From the NCBI GenBank assembly GCA_964615765.1, contig CAZTQN010000056.1, positions 1 to 18,513 on the forward strand: a stretch of 18,513 nucleotides of DNA, given 5' to 3'. Position numbers and translations under genes: made by a program. Shown piece after piece: positions 1-7,633 of the stretch. Below the pieces are notes generated by a model, which was not told the DNA's origin, did not search any database, and worked only from the letters and a program-made list of their open reading frames with translations. This DNA is from CAZTQN01 sp964615765 (GTDB lineage: Bacteria; Planctomycetota; Phycisphaerae; Phycisphaerales; UBA1924). Position 1 is the first letter of the stretch. Each line of letters opens with the position of its first letter.

Positions 1-987
<987 letters not shown>

Positions 988-1001
988 GCGGATACCGGGT
1001 C

Positions 1002-1028
1002 CGAAGGTTCGTAGTTCTCGGACCTTCG
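1002..1028 (+). terminator. Weak stem-loop downstream of pckG
   Basis: The perfect 7-base arms CGAAGGT (1002-1008) and ACCTTCG (1022-1028) enclose a 13-base loop, starting 15 bases after the pckG stop. The octamer GTTCTCGG also occurs twice here, at 1014 and 1028. No T-run follows, so an intrinsic terminator is only a possibility. The rest of the 125-base gap shows nothing recognisable apart from the hexamer at 1101. Confidence 0.3.
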
Positions 1029-1100
1029 TTCTCGGGCCGCCTGTTTCGGGAACCCGCCGGTTCAGGGCGTCCCAATCACGCCCAGCCGGCGGGTGCTCGA

Positions 1101-1106
1101 TATCCT
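1101..1106 (+). promoter_or_regulatory. Candidate -10 element of a leaderless metalloprotease transcript
   Basis: TATCCT (4 of 6 matches to TATAAT) ends 6 bases before the ATG at 1113. No -35 box was found at the usual spacing. There is no Shine-Dalgarno at a workable distance, since the only purine run touches the start codon. A transcript starting at or beside the ATG would explain this. The same geometry is seen before the gene at 3524. Confidence 0.3.
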
Positions 1107-1112
1107 TGGGGC

Positions 1113-3401
1113 ATGAAGCGTTTTCCGTGGTGTGCGTTCCGCGCCGCCGGCGTCGCGGCGATGGGTGTTGCTCTGCTCTCGCGCGCGCACGCCGCGCCCC
1201 AACCGGTGAACGCGGAAGTTGCCGAAGCCGCGCCCGCTCAAGAGGCTGGTGAGCCCGTCGAGACGGACCGCCCCCGCGGCTTGCTGCTGCTCCGCATGCG
1301 GGAAATGCCCATGTGCTTCCCGCACAACATGACGCCCGAACAGCTCGACCAAGCCGTGCGGCGATGGCGCTTGCGCGAGCCGGCCCTCGGCGGTGCCGCC
1401 GTCGTGCGCCCGGGGCAGGACCGCTTCGACCTCGACACCTTTACCTGGTTCGGCGACGGGCAGCAGGGCGCGGCCAACCAAGCCCGCCGGGCTCGCCTCA
1501 CGATCAGTTTTCCCGCCGACGGCGTGACCTGGGGCCTGCCGGAAGTCGACGCCACCGGGCCCAACGAACTCAACGCCCGCCTGCAGGCCCTCTTCGGCAC
1601 CGACAACCTCGACCTGGGCCGCGAGTACGTGCGGCAGGCCTTCGGGACCTGGCGCCGCTATGGCGGGCTGGAGTATCAGGAAGTCGCCGACAGCGGCCTG
1701 CCGATGGACCAGGTCCTCACCCGCCGCGCCGCCGTTGGCGATGTCCGCATCGGCGGGCTGCCCTTCGGCACCGGCACGTTCCTGGCGTACAACGCCTTCC
1801 CCAGCCCCGTCAACGCCGGCGTCGGCGGGAGCGACATGGTCATCAACACATCGTTCTTCCTGCTGACCAACATCTCCGACCCGACCGACGCCTTCCGCTA
1901 TCTCCGCAACGTCATCGCCCACGAGCACGGGCACGGGCTGGGGTTCATCCACCAGGTCCCCTGCAACGGCACCAAACTCATGGAGCCGCTGGTCAACGTC
2001 GGCTTCGACGGGCTCTCCATCGACGACCGGCGCGGGGCCGGGCGGAACTTCGGCGACCGCTTCAGCGGGAACCACACGCCCGCCGCCGCGATCAACTTCG
2101 GCTCGCTGACGGCTCCCGCCGCCCGCTCGGTCATCGAGCGCGACCTGTCCATCAACGGCTCGACCGGCCCGGGCAACACCAACCAGGACTGGTTCACGTT
2201 CGTGCTCGGCGCGGATCAGCCCGTGATCATCACCGCCGCGCCGACGGGCGGGTCGTACGTCACGGGCCAGCAGGTCACCGGCTGTTCCGGCACGTCGGGC
2301 GTCGTCAGCGCCGCCGCGGCGGGCGACCTGCGGATCGACGTCTACTCCGACGCGGCCGGCACCGCGCTGGTCGCCAGCGCCGCCGCCGCCCTGCCCGGGC
2401 TCAACGAGCAGCTGACGCTCGCGTCGCTCCCGGCAGGGCAGTACTGGGTCCGCGTGCTCGACCAGGGTCCCAACCCGCCCGCCGCCCAGATCGTGCAGCA
2501 GTACGACCTCACCATCCGCGTCGCGTCGGCCCCCGCGCGCCCGTACGCGAACGCCGGCATCAACAAGCTCATCGCCCCCGGCCGCATGTGCCACTTCATG
2601 GGCGACATCAACTCTGCCCCGACCGAAGCCGGGGCCACGATCACCGAGTACGCCTGGGACCTCAACGGCGACGGCACGTTCGAGACCATCGGCCCGCGCC
2701 CGTCGCGCGTGTACGCGCTGCCCGGCACCGTCCCGATCTCGCTGCGCGTCACCGACTCCAACGGCCAGTCCGCCGTCGACACCATCACGCTTACTGTCGT
2801 CGGCCCGCCGGCGCCGGTGACGATCACGCAGGTCGCGCCGACCACGCTGACGCAGGGCACGTCCGGTGCGCTGACGATCACCGGCTCGGGCCTCGGCGCG
2901 ATCACCGGCGCGGGCCAGGTCTCCGTCGTCGGGGCTGATCTGGTCTTCGAAGGCACGCCGGAAACCTCGCCCGACGGCACCGTGCTCACGGGGCTGACGG
3001 TGACGGCCCCGTCGTCCGTGCCCGTCGGCCCGCGCACGCTCCGCCTGTTCACCGGGCAGGGCTTCGTCGAGTTTCCCGACGCCATCACCATCACGCCGTT
3101 GCCCGTCGGGGCCTGCTGCGCCTTCCCGTCGTGCTTCATCGCGCTGCAGAACTCGTGCGAGCAGTTGCCGCAGCAGCGGTTCAGCGGCGTGGGCACCGTG
3201 TGCAACGCCCCGAACGTCTCCACGCTCCCGTGCTGTCCGGCCGACGCCAACGCCGACGGCGTCATCAGCGTGCAGGACATCTTCACGTTCCTCGGGTTCT
3301 ACTTCGAGGGCGACTTCCGGGCCGACATCAACGGGTCGTTCACGTTCGACGTCGGCGACATCTTCACGTTCCTGGCGTGGTACTTCACGCCGTGCACCTG
3401 A
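1113..3401 (+). CDS. Secreted matrixin-like zinc metalloprotease with PPC, PKD, TIG-like and dockerin-like domains
   Basis: 762 residues. The signal peptide has a basic start, a hydrophobic core and an AHA/AP cleavage site near residue 27. The protease domain (about 90-330) carries the metzincin zinc motif HEHGHGLGFIH at 270-280, with H270, H274 and H280 as ligands, E271 as catalytic base and M290 as a likely Met-turn. After it come a PPC-like beta-sandwich (about 345-470, with DWFTF and LPAGQYWVRV), a PKD domain (about 475-563, YAWDLNGDGTFETIG and SLRVTDSNG), a TIG/IPT-like domain (about 565-665), a Cys-rich GACC module (from C668) and a dockerin-like pair (711-762). The protein probably hydrolyses extracellular protein and is held at the surface by its tail; substrate and anchor are unknown. 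The frame is open upstream to 699, but only the ATG at 1113 yields a signal peptide and it avoids overlap with pckG. Protease class is firm; accessory domain names rest on pattern recognition. Confidence 0.88.
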   Translation: MKRFPWCAFRAAGVAAMGVALLSRAHAAPQPVNAEVAEAAPAQEAGEPVETDRPRGLLLLRMREMPMCFPHNMTPEQLDQAVRRWRLREPALGGAAVVRPGQDRFDLDTFTWFGDGQQGAANQARRARLTISFPADGVTWGLPEVDATGPNELNARLQALFGTDNLDLGREYVRQAFGTWRRYGGLEYQEVADSGLPMDQVLTRRAAVGDVRIGGLPFGTGTFLAYNAFPSPVNAGVGGSDMVINTSFFLLTNISDPTDAFRYLRNVIAHEHGHGLGFIHQVPCNGTKLMEPLVNVGFDGLSIDDRRGAGRNFGDRFSGNHTPAAAINFGSLTAPAARSVIERDLSINGSTGPGNTNQDWFTFVLGADQPVIITAAPTGGSYVTGQQVTGCSGTSGVVSAAAAGDLRIDVYSDAAGTALVASAAAALPGLNEQLTLASLPAGQYWVRVLDQGPNPPAAQIVQQYDLTIRVASAPARPYANAGINKLIAPGRMCHFMGDINSAPTEAGATITEYAWDLNGDGTFETIGPRPSRVYALPGTVPISLRVTDSNGQSAVDTITLTVVGPPAPVTITQVAPTTLTQGTSGALTITGSGLGAITGAGQVSVVGADLVFEGTPETSPDGTVLTGLTVTAPSSVPVGPRTLRLFTGQGFVEFPDAITITPLPVGACCAFPSCFIALQNSCEQLPQQRFSGVGTVCNAPNVSTLPCCPADANADGVISVQDIFTFLGFYFEGDFRADINGSFTFDVGDIFTFLAWYFTPCT

Positions 3402-3429
3402 GCCCGGCGCGGGCCCATAACCCTCCCGC

Positions 3430-3468
3430 GATGCAGGCCCGTCCGCCGTGTTTTTGTCGGGCCTGATC
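3430..3468 (+). terminator. Long GC-rich hairpin after the metalloprotease gene
   Basis: The perfect 8-base arms CAGGCCCG (3434-3441) and CGGGCCTG (3458-3465) enclose a 16-base loop. An outer GAT (3430-3432) pairs with ATC (3466-3468) across a one-base G bulge. The loop holds a five-T run at 3451-3455, but no T-run follows the 3' arm, so this is not a textbook intrinsic terminator. It lies between the metalloprotease stop and the exporter operon and may separate the two transcripts. A small GCCCG/CGGGC stem also sits at 3403-3415. Confidence 0.45.
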
Positions 3469-3511
3469 AACCCCGGGCCCGCGCACGCCGAACGGTCTGT
3501 CAGGGGCGGCG

Positions 3512-3517
3512 TAGAAT
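3512..3517 (+). promoter_or_regulatory. Candidate -10 element of the exporter operon
   Basis: TAGAAT (5 of 6 matches to TATAAT) ends 6 bases before the GTG at 3524. The sequence between holds no Shine-Dalgarno. A leaderless transcript beginning at the GTG is the simplest reading. No convincing -35 box was seen. Confidence 0.35.
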
Positions 3518-3523
3518 CCTTCC

Positions 3524-3988
3524 GTGCGGCTGAACTGGCTCAACCCGCTGCTGGCCTTGGTCATCGCGCTGTGGGCGCCGATGTGCTGCTGCCAAGCCGC
3601 GCTCCTGGCCGGGGCGCCGATTCCCACGCCGTGCCATGCCTCTTCGGGCGATGACCACGCCGCAGAGACCGACGCCGACCATTGCTGCTGCGACGCCGAC
3701 GCGTCGGACGCTGCGACCGAATCCGACCCGGTCGCGCCGCACGACGGCCTGCCCTGCGACTCCTGCCCGACCTGCTTCGGCAAGCCGGCCCTGGGCACAA
3801 CGCTCGACGGCGGCGTCCGCATCGATACCGACGCGCTCGCCGCGACGCTTGTCGTTTTCATCGTCGCCGGGTTGGACGGCACTCTGTCCCCACCCGCGAC
3901 CGTCATCGGCCCGCGTGAGCACGGCCCGCCGCATCACACCAGGGCCAACCGCGCCGCCCTGCGCTGGCACTGCGCGCTGAACGTCTAG
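3524..3988 (+). CDS. Small exported Cys/His-rich protein, first gene of the ABC exporter block
   Basis: 154 residues, no family recognised with confidence. The N-terminus MRLNWLNPLLALVIALWAP is a signal peptide or membrane anchor. It is followed at once by MCCCQ, which is not a canonical lipobox because Met precedes the first Cys. Cysteines and histidines cluster further on: PTPCH, DHCCCD and PCDSCPTC, in all about 11 Cys and 8 His, some in an acidic Asp/Glu-rich stretch. A second hydrophobic segment (about 104-118, LAATLVVFIVAG) precedes a basic, His-containing tail. The Cys-x-x-Cys and CCC clusters could bind a metal ion or form disulfides outside the cytoplasm; this is inference. The layout recalls small DUF2946-like proteins found beside metal-homeostasis genes, but I cannot confirm membership. 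The gene is 122 bases upstream of the adaptor on the same strand. The start is GTG; no in-frame ATG gives a signal peptide. Confidence 0.65.
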   Translation: MRLNWLNPLLALVIALWAPMCCCQAALLAGAPIPTPCHASSGDDHAAETDADHCCCDADASDAATESDPVAPHDGLPCDSCPTCFGKPALGTTLDGGVRIDTDALAATLVVFIVAGLDGTLSPPATVIGPREHGPPHHTRANRAALRWHCALNV

Positions 3989-3990
3989 CC

Positions 3991-4002
3991 CATCCCGGGA
4001 TG
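3991..4002. repeat. 12-base perfect palindrome upstream of the adaptor gene
   Basis: CATCCCGGGATG starts 2 bases after the stop of the small Cys-rich gene. A second palindrome, CGAGCGCTCG, lies at 4031-4040. Either could be a protein-binding site or chance in GC-rich DNA. The rest of the 122-base gap before the adaptor shows neither a clear promoter nor a Shine-Dalgarno. Confidence 0.3.
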
Positions 4003-4110
4003 GACCGCGTTGTCGCCGCCCGCTCGCCCACGAGCGCTCGCGGCGTGACTGTTCCATGGCGCCGCCCGCCGCGCGGGCCCGCCGGATCCTGACCCTCCCC
4101 GGGGTGCCTC

Positions 4111-5664
4111 GTGTCCAATCGCACGATCGATCTCTCCCCGCTCGGGGGCGCGGCCGTCGCCGCCCGCGTCCCACGCCCGCCGGCCCGATGGCTCACGCGC
4201 GTCGTGCTGCCCGCGTCCGTCGCGCTCGCGGCGGTCGCCATCCTGACCTACGGCGCCCGCGACTTGCTGGTCCGCCGGGTGCCCGTGCGCGTCGCGCCCG
4301 TCATCCCCGCGGCCCACTTCTCTTCGGAAGCCGCCGACCCGGGCGCGACGCCCGAGGGTGTGAGCCCCGCCACGCCGCGTTCCCCGGCGCAGGACCAACT
4401 GCTGGCCCAGGCCCCGGGCTGGGTCGAGCCCGCGCCGTACGCCGTCAACGTCCCGGCGCTCGCGGAGGGCGTCATCGCGGCGGTGCTCGTGCTCGAGGGC
4501 GACCGCGTCGAAGCCGGGCAGGTTGTGGCCAGGATGATCGACGACGACGCCCGCCTCGACGTCCGCGCCGCCGAGGCCGACGTCCGCCAGCGACGCGCCG
4601 ATATTGGCATGGCCAGCGCCGGCGTGCGCACGGCGGAGGCGCGCGTCGCCGTCGAACGGGCCGCGCTGGAAGAATTGACCGACGACATCGAGCGTCGCCG
4701 CCCGCTGGTGGGCGTCGGCGGCGTGAGCGCCGGCGAGTTTCGGCAGAGCGAGATCCGCCGGACGGCCCTCGAGGCCCGCGTCGAGATCGCCGAGCGCGAG
4801 ATCGCCGAGGCCCGGGCCCGCCTGGCGCAGATCGAAGCCACGCTCGCCCCGGCGGAGGTCGTGCTCGACCAGGCCCGGTTGCGGCTGAGCCGCATGGAGA
4901 TCCGTGCACCGGCCTCCGGCGTGGTGCTGGCCCGCGAGGTCGATCCGGGATCGCGCATCATGTTCGACGCGACGGGCATGGAGCCCGGCGCCAGCCGCGT
5001 GAGCGGGTCGGTGCTGCGCTTGTACGACCCGGCCCGCCTGCAGGTCCGCGTGGATGTCCCGCTCGCCGATGCGGCCAAGATCGCGCCCGGCTGCCGGGCC
5101 CAAGTCGTGAGCGAAGCCCTGCCCGACCGGACGTTCATGGGCGTGGTCGAGCGGGCCGTGCATCAGGCCAACATCCAGCGCAACACGGTGCAGTTCAAGG
5201 TCGTCATCAGTGACCCCTCGCCGGCGCTGAAGCCGGAGATGCTGACGCGCGTGAAGCTCTTCCCTCCCGCGCCGGAGGCCGCTGCGCCCGGCGATGGCGC
5301 GGCGTCTGTTGCCAGCGTGTCCGGCATGTCCGGCGCGTCGGGCGTGCTCGTGCCGCTCGAGGCGATCACCACCAGCGAAGGTGGAGCAGGGGTTGTCTGG
5401 ACGGTCGACCCCTCCGGCGGCGCGCCGCGGGCCCGCCGTCGCGACGTGCGCCTCGCGCCCGAAGCGCAGTGGCCCGCTCCCGACACCAGCAGCGGTGGGG
5501 GGGCCGACGTCCGCCACGCCGCCGTCATCGCCGGCTTGCAGATCACCGACCGCGTGCTGCTCAATCCCCCGGCGACGCTGCGCGACGGCGACCGCCTCAA
5601 CATCGTCTCATCCGCCGCCGCCCAGACCACTGAGCCCGCCACCGCCGGGCACGGAGACCGCTGA
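4111..5664 (+). CDS. HlyD/MacA-type membrane-fusion adaptor of an ABC exporter
   Basis: 517 residues. An N-terminal membrane anchor (about 31-49) follows four arginines, so the bulk lies outside the cytoplasm. The first half of a biotinyl-lipoyl-like barrel-sandwich hybrid (about 110-140, ALAEGVIAAVLVLEGDRVEAGQVV) leads into a long Ala/Glu/Arg-rich helical hairpin (about 142-255). The second barrel half follows (about 258-290, MEIRAPASGVVLAREVDPGS), then beta domains with the LKPEMLTRVKLF segment typical of membrane-fusion proteins. A Gly/Ala/Ser-rich insert (about 390-410) interrupts the C-terminal domain. In this family the adaptor contacts the permease periplasmic domain and guides substrate across the envelope. 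No outer-membrane channel is encoded nearby. The GTG start follows an in-frame TGA at 4090-4092, leaving little choice. No Shine-Dalgarno is evident. The ATPase gene begins 2 bases after the stop, implying coupled translation. Substrate unknown. Confidence 0.87.
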   Translation: MSNRTIDLSPLGGAAVAARVPRPPARWLTRVVLPASVALAAVAILTYGARDLLVRRVPVRVAPVIPAAHFSSEAADPGATPEGVSPATPRSPAQDQLLAQAPGWVEPAPYAVNVPALAEGVIAAVLVLEGDRVEAGQVVARMIDDDARLDVRAAEADVRQRRADIGMASAGVRTAEARVAVERAALEELTDDIERRRPLVGVGGVSAGEFRQSEIRRTALEARVEIAEREIAEARARLAQIEATLAPAEVVLDQARLRLSRMEIRAPASGVVLAREVDPGSRIMFDATGMEPGASRVSGSVLRLYDPARLQVRVDVPLADAAKIAPGCRAQVVSEALPDRTFMGVVERAVHQANIQRNTVQFKVVISDPSPALKPEMLTRVKLFPPAPEAAAPGDGAASVASVSGMSGASGVLVPLEAITTSEGGAGVVWTVDPSGGAPRARRRDVRLAPEAQWPAPDTSSGGGADVRHAAVIAGLQITDRVLLNPPATLRDGDRLNIVSSAAAQTTEPATAGHGDR

Positions 5665-5666
5665 TC

Positions 5667-6443
5667 ATGATCCTCGCACCCACACGCGCGGCCCGCGCCG
5701 CCGAGACCGACCGGACCCAGCCGCTCATCCAATGCCGCGGCTTGTCCAAGTCGTACCAGAAGGGCGACACCACCATCACGCCGCTGCAGGCGCTCGACCT
5801 GGACGTGCCCGCGGGCGACTTTCTCGCGCTGATGGGCCCGTCGGGCAGCGGCAAGACGACGCTGCTCAACCTCATCGCCGGGATCGACCGACCGACGGCG
5901 GGCCAACTCGTCATCGACGGACAGGACATCGCCCGCCTGTCGCGCAGCCGCCTGGCCGATTGGCGCAGCCGCAACATCGGGTACATCTTCCAGCTCTACA
6001 ACCTCGTGCCCGTGCTGACGGCGTACGAGAACGTGGAGCTGCCGCTGCTGCTGCACGGGCTGAGCGCCCGGGAGCGCCACCAGCGCGTCTCCAGCGCGCT
6101 CGACCTGGTCGGCATCGCCGATCGGCACGATCACTACCCGCGCCAACTCTCCGGCGGGCAGGAGCAGCGCGTCGCCATCGCCCGCGCCATCGTCACCAAC
6201 CCCACGATCATCGTCGGCGACGAGCCGACGGGCGACCTCGACGAAACCTCGGCCCGGGCCGTGATGGACCTGCTCACGCGTCTGTGCCGCGAACTGGGCA
6301 AGACACTGCTGATCGTGACGCACGACGCCAAGTGCGCGACCTACGCCCGGCGGACGCTGCACCTTGAAAAAGGCCGCCTGGTGGAAGCCGGCGCGCTCGC
6401 CGCGCACGCCGGCGCGTCCGTTCTCGCGGAGGCCCGCTCATGA
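5667..6443 (+). CDS. ABC transporter ATP-binding protein, LolD/MacB type
   Basis: 258 residues, a complete nucleotide-binding domain. Walker A GPSGSGKTT is at 57-65, then a Q-loop region (IGYIFQLYNLVPVLTAYENV). The signature is LSGGQEQR from 161, Walker B IIVGDEPTGDLD has D185 and E186, and the switch His is H219 in LLIVTHD. The LVPVLTAYENV stretch and GDEPTGDLD are typical of the MacB/LolD/FtsE branch, whose complexes export by mechanotransmission through FtsX-type permeases. The protein powers the permeases encoded immediately downstream. The start lies 2 bases after the adaptor stop, and the stop overlaps the next start as ATGA. The signature has Glu-Gln after LSGGQ where QQQR is commoner, a conservative change. 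Family assignment is firm; the transported substrate is not known. Confidence 0.95.
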   Translation: MILAPTRAARAAETDRTQPLIQCRGLSKSYQKGDTTITPLQALDLDVPAGDFLALMGPSGSGKTTLLNLIAGIDRPTAGQLVIDGQDIARLSRSRLADWRSRNIGYIFQLYNLVPVLTAYENVELPLLLHGLSARERHQRVSSALDLVGIADRHDHYPRQLSGGQEQRVAIARAIVTNPTIIVGDEPTGDLDETSARAVMDLLTRLCRELGKTLLIVTHDAKCATYARRTLHLEKGRLVEAGALAAHAGASVLAEARS

Positions 6444-7603
6444 TCGCCCCGCGCTTCGTCCCGGTCGTGCTCAAGCAGTTGATCCGCCATCGCGTGCGCA
6501 CCGCGCTGACGATCGCGGGCGTCGGCGTGGCGATGTTCCTGTTCGTCGCGGTGCAGGCGCTGCAAGACGGCGTGGCCCGCGCGACCAGCGCCGCCGCCGG
6601 CGATACCACGCTGGTCGTCTACCGCCAGAACCGCTTCTGCCCCGCCGCCAGCCGCCTGCCGGAGAGCTACCTCGATCGCATCCGCAAGGTGCCCGGCGTC
6701 GCGACGGCGGTGCCGGTGAAGATCGTTGTCAACAACTGCCGCGCGGCGCTCGACGTCGTCACCTTCCGCGGCGTGCCCATCGAGCAGGCCACCGGCGATT
6801 CCGGCATGGCCGCCCGCTGGCGCTTCGTCGCCGGCTCGCTCGCCGAGTGGCAGCGCCGGTCCGACGCGGCGGTCGTCGGGCAATCGCTCGCGACGCGCCG
6901 GCGCCTCAGCGTCGGGCAGTCGTTCGACGCCGCCGGCGTCACCGTGACCGTCGCCGGCATCATCGATTCGCCCGAGCCGCAGGACCAGAACGTCGCGTTC
7001 GTGCACCTGCCCTTCCTTCAGCAGGCCGCGGGGCAAGGCGGCGGGCTGGGCGTCGTCACGCAGTTCACCGTCCGCGTGACGGACCCGTCGCAGCTCGAAG
7101 CCGTCGCGACGGCGATCGATGAGCAGTTTCGCTCCGACGCCGACCCGACGACCACGCGCCCGGAAAAGGCGTTCGTCGCCCAAGCGGGCGCGGACATTGT
7201 CGAACTCGTGAAGTTCACGCGGTTCGTCGGCTGGGGGTGCCTGGCCGCCGTACTGGCGCTGGTCGCCAACGCGATCGTCATCAGCGTGCAGGACCGCATC
7301 CGCGAGCACGCCGTGCTGCAAACGCTCGGCTATCGCGCCGGGCTGATCGCGCGGCTCATCCTTACTGAAGGACTGCTCATCGGCCTCGTCGGCGGGGCCG
7401 TCGGGGCGGCGGGCGCGCTCGCCGTGGTCCACCTCGGGAACTTCAGCCTGTCTCAAGAGGGCCTCTCCATCACCTTCACCGCGTCCGGGCACATGTTCCT
7501 GCTCGGGCTCGCGATCTCCGCCGGCGCGGGCGTCGTCGCCGGGCTGGTGCCCGCGCTCCGCGCCGGGAGGCGCGAGATCGCTTCCTGCTTCCGCGCCGTC
7601 TGA
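6440..7603 (+). CDS. ABC transporter permease 1, MacB/FtsX type, with periplasmic cysteine pair
   Basis: 387 residues in MacB layout: one N-terminal membrane segment (about 18-37), a large extracytoplasmic core (about 40-255), then three C-terminal segments (about 262-282, 306-335, 352-375) forming the FtsX domain. Coupling sequence REHAVLQTLGYRAGLIARLILTEG follows the second segment, as in FtsX-family permeases. The core includes RIRKVPGV, common in MacB-like proteins. Two cysteines fall in the core, C67 in NRFCPA and C100 in VVNNCRA. They could form a disulfide or bind a ligand. Start ATG overlaps the ATPase stop by 4 bases (ATGA). Together with permease 2 it probably forms a heterodimer, since two different permease genes share one ATPase. 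Function in export is inferred from family; substrate unknown. Confidence 0.9.
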   Translation: MIAPRFVPVVLKQLIRHRVRTALTIAGVGVAMFLFVAVQALQDGVARATSAAAGDTTLVVYRQNRFCPAASRLPESYLDRIRKVPGVATAVPVKIVVNNCRAALDVVTFRGVPIEQATGDSGMAARWRFVAGSLAEWQRRSDAAVVGQSLATRRRLSVGQSFDAAGVTVTVAGIIDSPEPQDQNVAFVHLPFLQQAAGQGGGLGVVTQFTVRVTDPSQLEAVATAIDEQFRSDADPTTTRPEKAFVAQAGADIVELVKFTRFVGWGCLAAVLALVANAIVISVQDRIREHAVLQTLGYRAGLIARLILTEGLLIGLVGGAVGAAGALAVVHLGNFSLSQEGLSITFTASGHMFLLGLAISAGAGVVAGLVPALRAGRREIASCFRAV

Positions 7604-7633
7604 TCGGCGCGCTCACCACACGGACCACGACCC

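Noticed and set aside
3243..3398. Interpreting the tail as a true cellulosomal dockerin
   Set aside because: The DIF-x-FL repeats lack the clostridial dockerin pattern and no cohesin or scaffoldin gene is present. Only a dockerin-like tail is claimed.
1062..3470. 802-residue open frame on the minus strand opposite the metalloprotease gene
   Set aside because: Composition is Arg/Gly/Asp/Val-rich with no recognisable domain, while the plus strand encodes clear conserved domains. It is an artefact of GC-rich codons.
4056..5213. 385-residue plus-strand frame overlapping the adaptor
   Set aside because: Almost entirely Arg/Pro/Gly, a frame-shifted shadow of the adaptor gene.
3985..5517. 510-residue open frame on the minus strand opposite the adaptor
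   Set aside because: Low-complexity Arg/Ala/Gly/His-rich translation with no domain. The plus-strand adaptor is well supported.
5597..6367. Overlapping frames on both strands across the ATPase gene
   Set aside because: The ATPase frame holds every ABC motif in order; the others show only composition-driven sequence.
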